NCBI GenBank assembly: GCA_009996555.1
Contig: JAACZX010000492.1
Location: forward strand, 1 to 8,351
DNA length: 8,351 bases
Direction: 5' to 3'
Source: Chitinophagaceae bacterium
GTDB taxonomy: Bacteria; Bacteroidota; Bacteroidia; Chitinophagales; Chitinophagaceae
The position numbers were made by a program, and so were the translations under genes. Below, piece after piece: positions 1 to 6,870 of this stretch. The notes beneath the pieces were generated by a model. That model worked only from the letters and a program-made list of their open reading frames with translations, was not told the origin of the DNA and did not search any database. Every line of letters begins with the position of its first letter. Position 1 is the stretch's first letter.

Positions 1-1629
1 AAAACAACATTTGGTATGAACTTGTTCCTGGTTGATGGCTTGACTTACCAAAACAATGAATTTGGTGATGCATCAAACGTTCGTGGACGTTCAACTGTTT
101 CATCTACCCAAAATATTTCAATGACAGGAAACCAAGTGTTGACCTGGAACAAACGTCTGGATAAACATAATATTCGTGCCTTAGCTGGTCATGAAAATTA
201 TGAATACCGTACGAAACAACTTTCGGCAACAAAAACAGGCTTTGCTTATGCTGGGCAAACTGCATTAAACAATGCTACTGTTGTTGAAGCGCCTCCAAGC
301 AGTTCAGAAGATGTTCGTCGTATTGAAAGCTATTTCGGTGGTATTAACTACGATTTCGATGGTAAATACCTGCTTTCTGCTTCTTTAAGAACAGATGGTT
401 CTTCTCGTTTTGCTTCAAATGTACGTTGGGGTACTTTCTACTCTTTCGGCTTAGGTTGGAGAATCAAGCAGGAGAAATTCCTGGAAAATGTTGATTGGCT
501 CAATGACCTGAAATTGAAAGCCAGCTATGGTGAATCAGGTAATGACAACATCGGGTTGTTCTATCAATACACCAACTATTTTTATGCTGATGGATTTGGA
601 AACTTTAATGCTCCGGGTCGTCCAGCAAACCCTGATCTGAAATGGGAAGGAAATAAAATTTTGAACTATGGTGCTGAATTCGCTATGTTCAAGAGAAGAC
701 TTCAAGGTAGCATTGAACTGTTTGACAGAAGATCTAACAACCTTTTGTTTGACGTACCTACAGCTCCATCAACCCTGTTCCCGAACATTTATCAAAATAT
801 TGGTGAATCACGCAACTACGGTTTCGAAGCACAAATTGCTTACACCGTTATTCAGAAAAAGGATTTCGACTGGCGTGTTGACCTTAACGTTACCCATTTC
901 AAAAACCGCTTAACGAAATTGCCTCCCACACAAAAGGCATTAGGTGGTATTGTTTCTGGAAACAAGAAGTTAAATGAAGGCCGTTCAATCAATGATTTCT
1001 GGTTACGTGAGTGGGCTGGTGTTGATCCTGCAACAGGTCTTTCTCTTTACTATAGAGATATAACTGATGCTAACGGAAAACCAACTGGCGAGCGAGTATT
1101 AACCAGCGATATTACACGTGCATCGTTTTACTATGTAGGAGCATCTGCTATTCCTGATTTCTATGGCGGTATTACAAACTCTATCCGTTATAAGGATTTC
1201 CAATTGTCAATCCTCGCTACTTATTCTTATGGTGGTCATTTTTATGATGGTAACTACCAAAGCATTATGCACTCTGGTGCAGCAGGTACACATTGGCACA
1301 AAGACATCCTGAACCGTTGGCAAAAACCAGGCGATGTTACAAACGTACCTCGTCTGCAAAATGCTACCAACCAGGATGGAGCTTCTTCACGTTTCCTGTT
1401 TGATGCTTCTTATGTGAATCTGAAGAATATCACGTTGAGTTATAATTTAGGTGCTGGTGTTGCAAAAACCCTGCGCTTAAAAGATGCTCAATTCTTCGTA
1501 AGTGTTGATAATGCATACATTTTCACTGCAAAAAGCGGTGGAGATCCTCAACAAAGTTTTGATGGTAACGTTGGAGCGAACTATCCGCTCTTCAGAACTG
1601 TTACATTCGGAACAACAATCAGATTATAA
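1..1629 (+). CDS. SusC/RagA-family TonB-dependent outer-membrane transporter, C-terminal part (5' end cut by window edge)
   Basis: The reading frame is open from base 1, so the first in-frame ATG (base 16) is internal. About 542 residues are visible; the family is usually around 1000 residues, so the signal peptide, carboxypeptidase-like domain and plug lie outside the window. What is seen is the C-terminal half of a 22-strand beta barrel: alternating aromatic/polar strands, the family-typical stretch RRIESYFGG (visible residues about 106-114) followed by LLSASLRTDGSSRF (to about 137), LKASYGESGN (about 172-181), and a final strand of the type YPLFRTVTFGTTIRL. Members import oligosaccharides, peptides or other large nutrients across the outer membrane using TonB energy, with SusD as the lid. 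The susD-like gene starts 8 bases after the stop. The last residue is Leu rather than the commoner terminal aromatic. The family call is secure; the substrate is unknown. Confidence 0.96.
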   Translation, partial: KTTFGMNLFLVDGLTYQNNEFGDASNVRGRSTVSSTQNISMTGNQVLTWNKRLDKHNIRALAGHENYEYRTKQLSATKTGFAYAGQTALNNATVVEAPPSSSEDVRRIESYFGGINYDFDGKYLLSASLRTDGSSRFASNVRWGTFYSFGLGWRIKQEKFLENVDWLNDLKLKASYGESGNDNIGLFYQYTNYFYADGFGNFNAPGRPANPDLKWEGNKILNYGAEFAMFKRRLQGSIELFDRRSNNLLFDVPTAPSTLFPNIYQNIGESRNYGFEAQIAYTVIQKKDFDWRVDLNVTHFKNRLTKLPPTQKALGGIVSGNKKLNEGRSINDFWLREWAGVDPATGLSLYYRDITDANGKPTGERVLTSDITRASFYYVGASAIPDFYGGITNSIRYKDFQLSILATYSYGGHFYDGNYQSIMHSGAAGTHWHKDILNRWQKPGDVTNVPRLQNATNQDGASSRFLFDASYVNLKNITLSYNLGAGVAKTLRLKDAQFFVSVDNAYIFTAKSGGDPQQSFDGNVGANYPLFRTVTFGTTIRL

Positions 1630-1637
1630 TTAAAAAC

Positions 1638-3143
1638 ATGAAAAAAATGAAACAAGTACGATTTTTTAGCTTGATACTACTTGCTGCTACAGCAATGTCT
1701 GTGGTAGGTTGCAAAAAGTCCTACCTTGATACAAAGCCATCCGATGCTATTACGATTGAGCAGGCTTACGCTTCTATCTCAGCAGTAAACTCAGCTCTTA
1801 ATGCCAGCTACCTGCAAACATTTGCTTTTGGTGGTGGTAACGGAAATGGCGGTCATGATAACTTTGGTCAAAAGGCGATTGACCTTGCAAACGACCTGAT
1901 GGGCAACGATATGGTTGTTCATACACAAGGTTATGGCTGGTTTAATAATGATTATAACTATACCGGCTGGACAGTGCCTAACGGTTTAGGTACTCGTTCT
2001 GACCAGGCTTGGGCGTTTTACTATAACAATGTGTTGAAAAATGCCATTTTTCTTTTAGATGGTACAACAGGTCAAACTGGAGCTCAAATTGATGGGCTGC
2101 GTGGTGAAGCTTTGGCCTTAAGAGCGTTTGCATACTTTAATTTAGTTAATAACTTCCAACAGACTTATAAAGGAAATGAAACCGCAAAAGGTGTACCTCT
2201 TCGTTTAACCATTTCTTCTGACGCTTTGGGCCGCGGTACAGTACAGGAAGTTTATACACAGATCATCGCAGATCTTACACAGGCAGAAACTTTACTTACC
2301 GGTAAAACAAGAGCTTCTAAAGAACGTATCGATGTTAGTGTTGTTCGTGGTCTCAGAGCCCGTGTTGCACTGGCAATGGAAGATTGGCCAACTGCTGCTA
2401 CATATGCAAAAAATGCCCGTCAGGGTTACACGCTTATGAGCAATGCAGTTTACAATTCAAGAAGCGGTTTTTCAAGTATCACTAACCCAGAATGGATGTG
2501 GGGAGCTTTTATCCCTGCAGATAAAGCAACCATCTTCGCTTCTTTCTTCTCACACATGGATGCGACAGAATTCGGTTATGCTCAGTTAGGTGGTCAAAAG
2601 AAAATTACAAAGGCTCTTTATGATCAAATTCCTGCAACGGACATCAGGAAAAATGCATTTACTGCACCCGGTTCAACAAACCCTAACTTACCAGATTATA
2701 CACAAGTAAAATTCCGTGTACCAAATCTTGGTAGCTGGGCAGCTGATTACCTTTATATGAGAGCCGCAGAAATGTACCTGATTGAAGCTGAAGCTTTAGC
2801 AAGACAAGGTGGAAAAGATGCAGAAGCACGTACCGTACTGGAAGCATTAGTTACACCTCGTAATCCTGCTTATACTGCCGCAGGTCTTTCCGGAACAGCT
2901 CTTCTTAATGAAATTATTTTACAACGTCGTATTGAACTTTGGGGTGAAGGATTCTCCTTGTTTGATATTAAACGTTTGAAACAAGGTTTGAACAGACCAA
3001 CTGGTGCTGGTAACCACGGTGCTCCGAACTTTAACCCTGTTGTTTATACATTGCCTGATGCAAGTGCCCGTTTCTTAATGCGTATTCCGCAAAGGGAACT
3101 TGACAACAATCCTGCAATGACTCCAGCAGATCAAAATCCTTAA
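1638..3143 (+). CDS. SusD/RagB-family nutrient-binding outer-membrane lipoprotein
   Basis: This 501-residue protein forms the surface lid of the SusC transporter encoded just upstream and binds the incoming ligand. It has a lipoprotein signal peptide with a hydrophobic core at residues 9-21 and a lipobox VVGC at 22-25; lysines follow the cysteine. The SusD helical (TPR-like) scaffold shows as RGEALALRAFAYFNLV (155-170), DYLYMRAAEMYLIEAEAL (370-387) and ILQRRIELWGEGFSLFDIKRL split around 427-447. The C-terminus carries the typical IPQREL..NP...QNP ending (483-501). Length and both domain signatures match a complete family member. The ATG at 1638 is chosen because it directly precedes the signal peptide; the A-rich stretch upstream is the usual Bacteroidota context, with no Shine-Dalgarno sequence. 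The 8-base gap to the susC-like gene implies cotranscription. Ligand specificity cannot be read from the sequence. Confidence 0.96.
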   Translation: MKKMKQVRFFSLILLAATAMSVVGCKKSYLDTKPSDAITIEQAYASISAVNSALNASYLQTFAFGGGNGNGGHDNFGQKAIDLANDLMGNDMVVHTQGYGWFNNDYNYTGWTVPNGLGTRSDQAWAFYYNNVLKNAIFLLDGTTGQTGAQIDGLRGEALALRAFAYFNLVNNFQQTYKGNETAKGVPLRLTISSDALGRGTVQEVYTQIIADLTQAETLLTGKTRASKERIDVSVVRGLRARVALAMEDWPTAATYAKNARQGYTLMSNAVYNSRSGFSSITNPEWMWGAFIPADKATIFASFFSHMDATEFGYAQLGGQKKITKALYDQIPATDIRKNAFTAPGSTNPNLPDYTQVKFRVPNLGSWAADYLYMRAAEMYLIEAEALARQGGKDAEARTVLEALVTPRNPAYTAAGLSGTALLNEIILQRRIELWGEGFSLFDIKRLKQGLNRPTGAGNHGAPNFNPVVYTLPDASARFLMRIPQRELDNNPAMTPADQNP

Positions 3144-3161
3144 TGCTAAAAACAAGAACTA

Positions 3162-4028
3162 ATGATGACAAATCGTATAACTAAAATAAGTGTAAAACTA
3201 ATGCTGGCAACAGCATTGGTTTCCGCTTTGTTTTTCTCTGCATGTAAGAAAAACAATTACTCGGTAGATCTTGATGAAACGCCAACCGCACCCACAGCAT
3301 CTCAGTTTGTCCCTATTAATGGGAATCTGCGTGTTGATTATTTTGTAAGAAATGGCGGTCCGGCAATAAAAATTCCTATCGGCATCACGAATGTATCCGG
3401 GCAGGACAGAGAAGTGAAGTTAACTTACACTTCAAGGAATGCTCAAAGCGGTGTTCAATACAACGCTCCTTCTTCAATTACAATTAAAGCAGGCTCTGCA
3501 ATTGATACATTAAATTTTCAGGGAATTTTTGCTGGTTATCCTACCGGACGAAAAGATACTGTGAAAATTAAATTTTCCGGCATCCCAGGTGTTGAGCGTA
3601 AAGACTCATTTGAAGTTGTTATCCAGGCTTATTGTGATGTAGTTCTTGCTAACCTCACGGGTGTTTTTGCAAAAACAAATGAATATAATGGTTCTGGAGC
3701 TTTCAGCTGGGGTCCATACACTGCGGGTGTTCGTAATCTCGTAGCAACAAGTGCTACTACAGCTGAAGGTTATTTTATGAACCTTTACGATTATGGATGG
3801 GCCGATTTGAAATTCACAATCAACTGGGCTACTCCTGGTGCCTTCACGGTCGCCGTACCTTTACAAGCTGTTAATTCTCCAGCCAGTGGTGTTTCTTATG
3901 TAAGAACATCATCCGGCAGAGTAAATACATTCTCATCTTGTGATAATACATTTACCGTTTCACTTGATCTGTTAGATGCAAATCAGGCAGTTCTTGCTAC
4001 CGGCTATCAGTTCCGTTTAGCAAAATAA
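3162..4028 (+). CDS. Sus-locus accessory lipoprotein, probable surface ligand-binding protein
   Basis: This 288-residue predicted lipoprotein is the third gene of the sus-like unit, 18 bases after the SusD stop. The signal peptide has a hydrophobic core at residues 13-26 and a lipobox FSAC at 25-28, followed by two lysines. After a short Thr/Pro/Ala linker (about 38-47) comes a beta-rich segment (about 48-152) that resembles the immunoglobulin- or Calx-beta-like N-terminal modules (DUF1735/DUF4843 style) of SusE-type proteins: it has an IPIGITNVSG strand and a SITIKAGSAIDTLNF strand. A second beta-rich segment (about 158-288) is rich in Gly, Tyr and Trp and contains Cys158 and Cys260, which could form a disulfide. 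No catalytic motif is visible. By position it probably sits on the cell surface and helps capture the SusCD ligand. ATG codons at 3162 and 3165 are both possible starts. The domain names are by resemblance only. Confidence 0.8.
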   Translation: MMTNRITKISVKLMLATALVSALFFSACKKNNYSVDLDETPTAPTASQFVPINGNLRVDYFVRNGGPAIKIPIGITNVSGQDREVKLTYTSRNAQSGVQYNAPSSITIKAGSAIDTLNFQGIFAGYPTGRKDTVKIKFSGIPGVERKDSFEVVIQAYCDVVLANLTGVFAKTNEYNGSGAFSWGPYTAGVRNLVATSATTAEGYFMNLYDYGWADLKFTINWATPGAFTVAVPLQAVNSPASGVSYVRTSSGRVNTFSSCDNTFTVSLDLLDANQAVLATGYQFRLAK

Positions 4029-4042
4029 TTTTGCATAAGAAC

Positions 4043-4090
4043 ATAAAGAAGAAAGCCGCTCCAAAAAATTGGAGCGGCTTTCTTCTTTAT
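4043..4090. terminator. Bidirectional terminator hairpin between convergent units
   Basis: Bases 4043-4064 and 4069-4090 are perfectly complementary over 22 bp, with a loop of four A. The core is GAAAGCCGCTCC and its complement; the outer stem is A on the left and T on the right, so a transcript from the + strand ends in a U-rich arm (TTTCTTCTTT). Read from the other strand, the mirror arm is also U-rich. It lies 14 bases after the stop of the + strand lipoprotein gene and 15 bases beyond the stop of the convergent - strand gene, so it most likely serves both. Confidence 0.88.
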
Positions 4091-4105
4091 AAACAACTTT
4101 TCTTT

Positions 4106-5233
4106 TTACTGTAACACTTCTTCCAGTTTTCTTTCCAAATCACTTCCCCGTAAATTATCAGCAATAACTTTTCCTGTCGGGTCAAGTAATACGTTATACG
4201 GAATGCCATTGAAGCCATACAAACCAACTGCTTCACTATCCCAGAATTTCAGATCGCTGATGTGATACCATGTGAGACCATCTTTTTTAACTGCTTCAAG
4301 CCAGGCATCTTTTGTTTTGTCAAGCGACACACCAAGAATGGTGAAGTTTTTATTTTTAAACTTATTATAAGCTGCTACTACATTTGGATTTTCTGCACGA
4401 CAAGGACCGCACCAGCTTGCCCAAAAATCAACCAGCACATATTTACCTTTTAAACTGCTGAGTGAAAAATTCTTACCATTCACATCAGGCATTGTAATAT
4501 CAGGTGCCATACTGCCAATAGCCGGTGTTGCCTGCTTTGGCTGAGGTGCAGCTGTTACACTTTCCCGGTATTGTTTCACTACAGTTTGTATTCCAGTGTG
4601 ATTGGGAAAACGTTTTACCAGGTTATTATACATTGCTTCATTTTCCTGCAGATCATTACCGGTATTCATCGTAGTGGCAAACATGCTCACCATCGGACTT
4701 TTATCTTCAGCAGCCACTCTTTTCACATACTCTCTGAATGAAGTGACCATATTGTTCATATCGGTTTCCTTTACCCTGCGTAAACTATCGTCCTGGATGC
4801 CAGCCTGCAGTTCGTTCTGCATTGTAAAAAGTTTTTGCTGTGTTGCAGAAAGTGAATCTACAAACTCATGCAGGCGTTCACTTGCAGGTGAACCGCTGTA
4901 ACTTAACTTCCTCACATCATTCCAATCGCCGGAAATGGTAATATCCGATTTATCGTTGATCACAAAAAACAATGGCCCGTTTGGCAATTGAGGAAAACGC
5001 AACTGCAGCAACGATTCCTCGCCTGCTTTTCCTTTCAATGAAAACTTTCCATTGTTGAGTGTAATGCTGTCCAATACCTGCGGCGGCATGTTATCGAATG
5101 ATATCTGCTCAAGGTAAACCACTGTGGCAGGAGCATTTTTTACATCTCCGTTCACAGTAAAATTTTTACTCCCGTTACTTTTACAAGCTGCAACCGACAA
5201 AGCAATGGCAGCTACGATCCATGTTTGTTTCAT
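4106..5233 (-). CDS. TlpA/ResA-like thioredoxin-fold lipoprotein with N-terminal DUF4369-like domain
   Basis: A 375-residue thiol-disulfide oxidoreductase, probably anchored to a membrane and facing the periplasm. The signal peptide ends in lipobox VAAC (residues 14-17). Residues about 24-115 form a beta-rich region with the DUF4369 pattern (FTVNGDV, VYLEQ, LDSITLNNGKFSLKG). Residues about 118-225 look helical. Residues about 240-375 form a redoxin/AhpC-TSA domain: GSMAPDITMPDVNGK, then YVLVDFWASWCGPC with the catalytic CGPC pair Cys275/Cys278, and the cis-proline Pro345 in the GIP motif. This architecture is common in Bacteroidota and is usually annotated as a TlpA-type disulfide reductase for exported proteins or cytochrome maturation; the actual partner here is unknown. 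The start lies nine bases after the gatB stop, which implies cotranscription with gatB. The active site is intact and nothing is truncated. Confidence 0.94.
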   Translation of the reverse strand: MKQTWIVAAIALSVAACKSNGSKNFTVNGDVKNAPATVVYLEQISFDNMPPQVLDSITLNNGKFSLKGKAGEESLLQLRFPQLPNGPLFFVINDKSDITISGDWNDVRKLSYSGSPASERLHEFVDSLSATQQKLFTMQNELQAGIQDDSLRRVKETDMNNMVTSFREYVKRVAAEDKSPMVSMFATTMNTGNDLQENEAMYNNLVKRFPNHTGIQTVVKQYRESVTAAPQPKQATPAIGSMAPDITMPDVNGKNFSLSSLKGKYVLVDFWASWCGPCRAENPNVVAAYNKFKNKNFTILGVSLDKTKDAWLEAVKKDGLTWYHISDLKFWDSEAVGLYGFNGIPYNVLLDPTGKVIADNLRGSDLERKLEEVLQ

Positions 5234-5242
5234 GTGTAATTA

Positions 5243-6694
5243 TTAATTCGCTAATTTTTCTGTTACCAATTGATTCAGCAATTTCGGATCGGCCTTGCCG
5301 TTTGATTTCTTCATCACTTCACCCACAAATAATCCAATCAATCCTTTCTTGCCTTTTTTATATTCAGTTACTTTTTGCGGCATGCTTCCCAATACGTCAT
5401 CAATCAGTTGCTGCAACGCATCTTCATTTCTTTCCTGCAGCAGATTTAATTTCTGCGCCAGTTCCGCAGCTGTATTACCTTCTGCATTCAACATAGCAGG
5501 AAATAATTTCTGTACCGCCATTGTATGGCTCACTTTGCCTTCCTCTACTAGTTGAATAATAGAAACAAGTTGCACCGGCGTTATTGTCAGCTGATTGATT
5601 TCTTTCGCTTCTTCATTCAATACCGATTTTACCGGCCCAAGTAACCAGTTTGCAATTTGTTTAAATGAAGTTGTTGCTGTTGCGGCCTGCTCAAAATAAT
5701 CAGCAAGTTCTTTATCATCGCTAAGCAATGCTGCATCATATTCAGGCAATGCATATTGCTGCATAAAGCGTTGCTTCTTTTGATCGGCCATTTCAGGCAG
5801 CGATTCCTGTACCTGCTGAATAAACGCATCTGTTATTACAAACGGTGGAAGATCAGGATCGGCCATGTAACGGTAATCATCAGCATCTTCCTTTGTGCGG
5901 ATAGCAAATGTAGTTTCAGTGTCAGGATTAAATCCTCTTGTTTGCTGAACAATTGTTTCTCCCTTTTCTTTCATGTCAATCATGCGCATTACTTCATGAT
6001 CAATTGCTTTTTTCAGAAAGCGGATAGAGTTGAGATTTTTGATCTCTACTTTTGTTCCCAGCTTCGGATCGCCTTTTAAACGAATAGAAATATTTGCATC
6101 GCAACGCAAACTTCCTTCTTCCATATTTCCATCGCATACATTCAATGTGCGGACAAGTTTGCGCACCTCAGTTACATACGCTGCAGCTTCATCGCCACTG
6201 TGCAGATCGGGTTCTGTTACAATTTCAATCAATGGAACGCCTGCACGGTTGTAATCAACAACAGAATAAAAATCATCCTGATCATGCATGCTTTTACCGG
6301 CATCCTCTTCCATGTGAATGCGGTTGAGTTGAATATTTCTTTCGCCTGATGCAGTTTTTATCTTTACAAAACCTCCCTTGCAGACCGGCGTGGTATGTTG
6401 CGACAGCTGATACCCTTTTGGAAGATCGGGATAGAAATAATGCTTACGTGCAAAATAGTTTTTCTGTTCTATCTCACAATTGCAAGCCAGGCCCATTCGC
6501 ACTGCCAGTTCTATCGCTTCTTTATTGAGCTTTGGTAATGTACCCGGATGTGCCAATGTAATGGGGCTGATATGCGTATTAGGCTCCGCTCCAAAACCTG
6601 CACTATCGCCACAAAACAATTTTGTTTTAGTGAGTAACTGTGCGTGTACTTCAAGCCCTATGACCGCTTCGTATTTCTCTGAATAGTTTGCCAT
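5243..6694 (-). CDS. gatB: Aspartyl/glutamyl-tRNA(Asn/Gln) amidotransferase subunit B
   Basis: GatB is the kinase/transamidase subunit of the cytoplasmic GatCAB complex. It activates Glu-tRNA(Gln) or Asp-tRNA(Asn) with ATP, and the ammonia supplied by GatA converts them to Gln-tRNA(Gln) or Asn-tRNA(Asn). The 483-residue length is normal. Residues 8-20 give the family N-terminus (YEAVIGLEVHAQL, with Glu15 and His17), 127-135 give HMEEDAGKS, and 146-163 give the GatB signature VDYNRAGVPLIEIVTEPD. MEEGSLRCDANIS follows at 191-203 and DDYRYMADPDLPP at 272-284. The C-terminal helical and YqeY-like domains end with GKADPKLLNQLV (466-477). The CxC and CPxC zinc cysteines of some GatBs are reduced to Cys28 alone. 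gatA and gatC are not nearby. The start is set by the conserved N-terminus. A candidate promoter and a T-rich leader lie upstream. Confidence 0.98.
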   Translation of the reverse strand: MANYSEKYEAVIGLEVHAQLLTKTKLFCGDSAGFGAEPNTHISPITLAHPGTLPKLNKEAIELAVRMGLACNCEIEQKNYFARKHYFYPDLPKGYQLSQHTTPVCKGGFVKIKTASGERNIQLNRIHMEEDAGKSMHDQDDFYSVVDYNRAGVPLIEIVTEPDLHSGDEAAAYVTEVRKLVRTLNVCDGNMEEGSLRCDANISIRLKGDPKLGTKVEIKNLNSIRFLKKAIDHEVMRMIDMKEKGETIVQQTRGFNPDTETTFAIRTKEDADDYRYMADPDLPPFVITDAFIQQVQESLPEMADQKKQRFMQQYALPEYDAALLSDDKELADYFEQAATATTSFKQIANWLLGPVKSVLNEEAKEINQLTITPVQLVSIIQLVEEGKVSHTMAVQKLFPAMLNAEGNTAAELAQKLNLLQERNEDALQQLIDDVLGSMPQKVTEYKKGKKGLIGLFVGEVMKKSNGKADPKLLNQLVTEKLAN

Positions 6695-6699
6695 AATTT

Positions 6700-6732
6700 A
6701 AAAAAACGACATTTCGGCTAAACGCAATGTCC
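6700..6732 (-). promoter_or_regulatory. Weak hairpin plus seven-T run just before the gatB start codon
   Basis: On the - strand, GACATT (6731-6726) can pair with AATGTC (6713-6708) around a 12-base loop. A G and then seven T (6706-6700) follow directly, and the gatB ATG comes six bases later. The arrangement resembles a small intrinsic terminator or attenuator, but the stem is only 6 bp and A/T-rich. It may simply be an A/T-rich initiation region. No leader peptide or T-box motif was recognised. Confidence 0.25.
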
Positions 6733-6773
6733 GTTTAAATTCCCTTCAACTCCAATCAGGGTTTCAGGGTTCG

Positions 6774-6781
6774 CAAAAATA
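6774..6781 (-). promoter_or_regulatory. Candidate Bacteroidota -7 promoter element for gatB
   Basis: The - strand reads TATTTTTG here, an exact match to the Bacteroidota -7 consensus TAnnTTTG. It would place transcription initiation about 70-75 bases before the gatB ATG, and it lies between the upstream gene's terminator and gatB. A clear -33 TTTG element at the expected spacing is not seen, which lowers confidence. Confidence 0.45.
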
Positions 6782-6817
6782 CCCGTTTTAAACCGAAGCT
6801 TATGTGAGTAAATGCAC

Positions 6818-6847
6818 AAAAAAGCCCCCGGCAGACGACGGAGGCTT
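6818..6847 (-). terminator. Intrinsic terminator of the PDZ-protein gene
   Basis: Read on the - strand, AAGCCTCCG (6847-6839) pairs with CGGGGGCTT (6830-6822) around an 8-base loop, with a single G-U wobble. The 3' arm runs into six T (6823-6818). It starts 23 bases after the stop of the PDZ-protein gene and so separates that gene from gatB. Stem, loop and T run together are a standard rho-independent terminator. Confidence 0.88.
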
Positions 6848-6870
6848 GCTAAATCAGAGTATGAGAAAAT

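Noticed and set aside
668..913. An 81-codon + strand open frame within the SusC-like gene
   Set aside because: It lies in another frame of a clearly coding barrel region and has no signal peptide, domain or initiation context.
16..1629. The ATG at base 16 as a true start of a short barrel protein
   Set aside because: The frame is open upstream to the window edge, and the visible part begins within the barrel of a SusC protein, so the gene is simply cut by the window.
5756..6327. Several + strand open frames inside gatB
   Set aside because: gatB is conserved over its whole length on the other strand, so these are antisense shadows.
6550..6613. Loss of GatB zinc-binding cysteines as a sign of a defective enzyme
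   Set aside because: Other functional GatB proteins, such as the Staphylococcus aureus type, also lack these cysteines, and all other signatures are intact.
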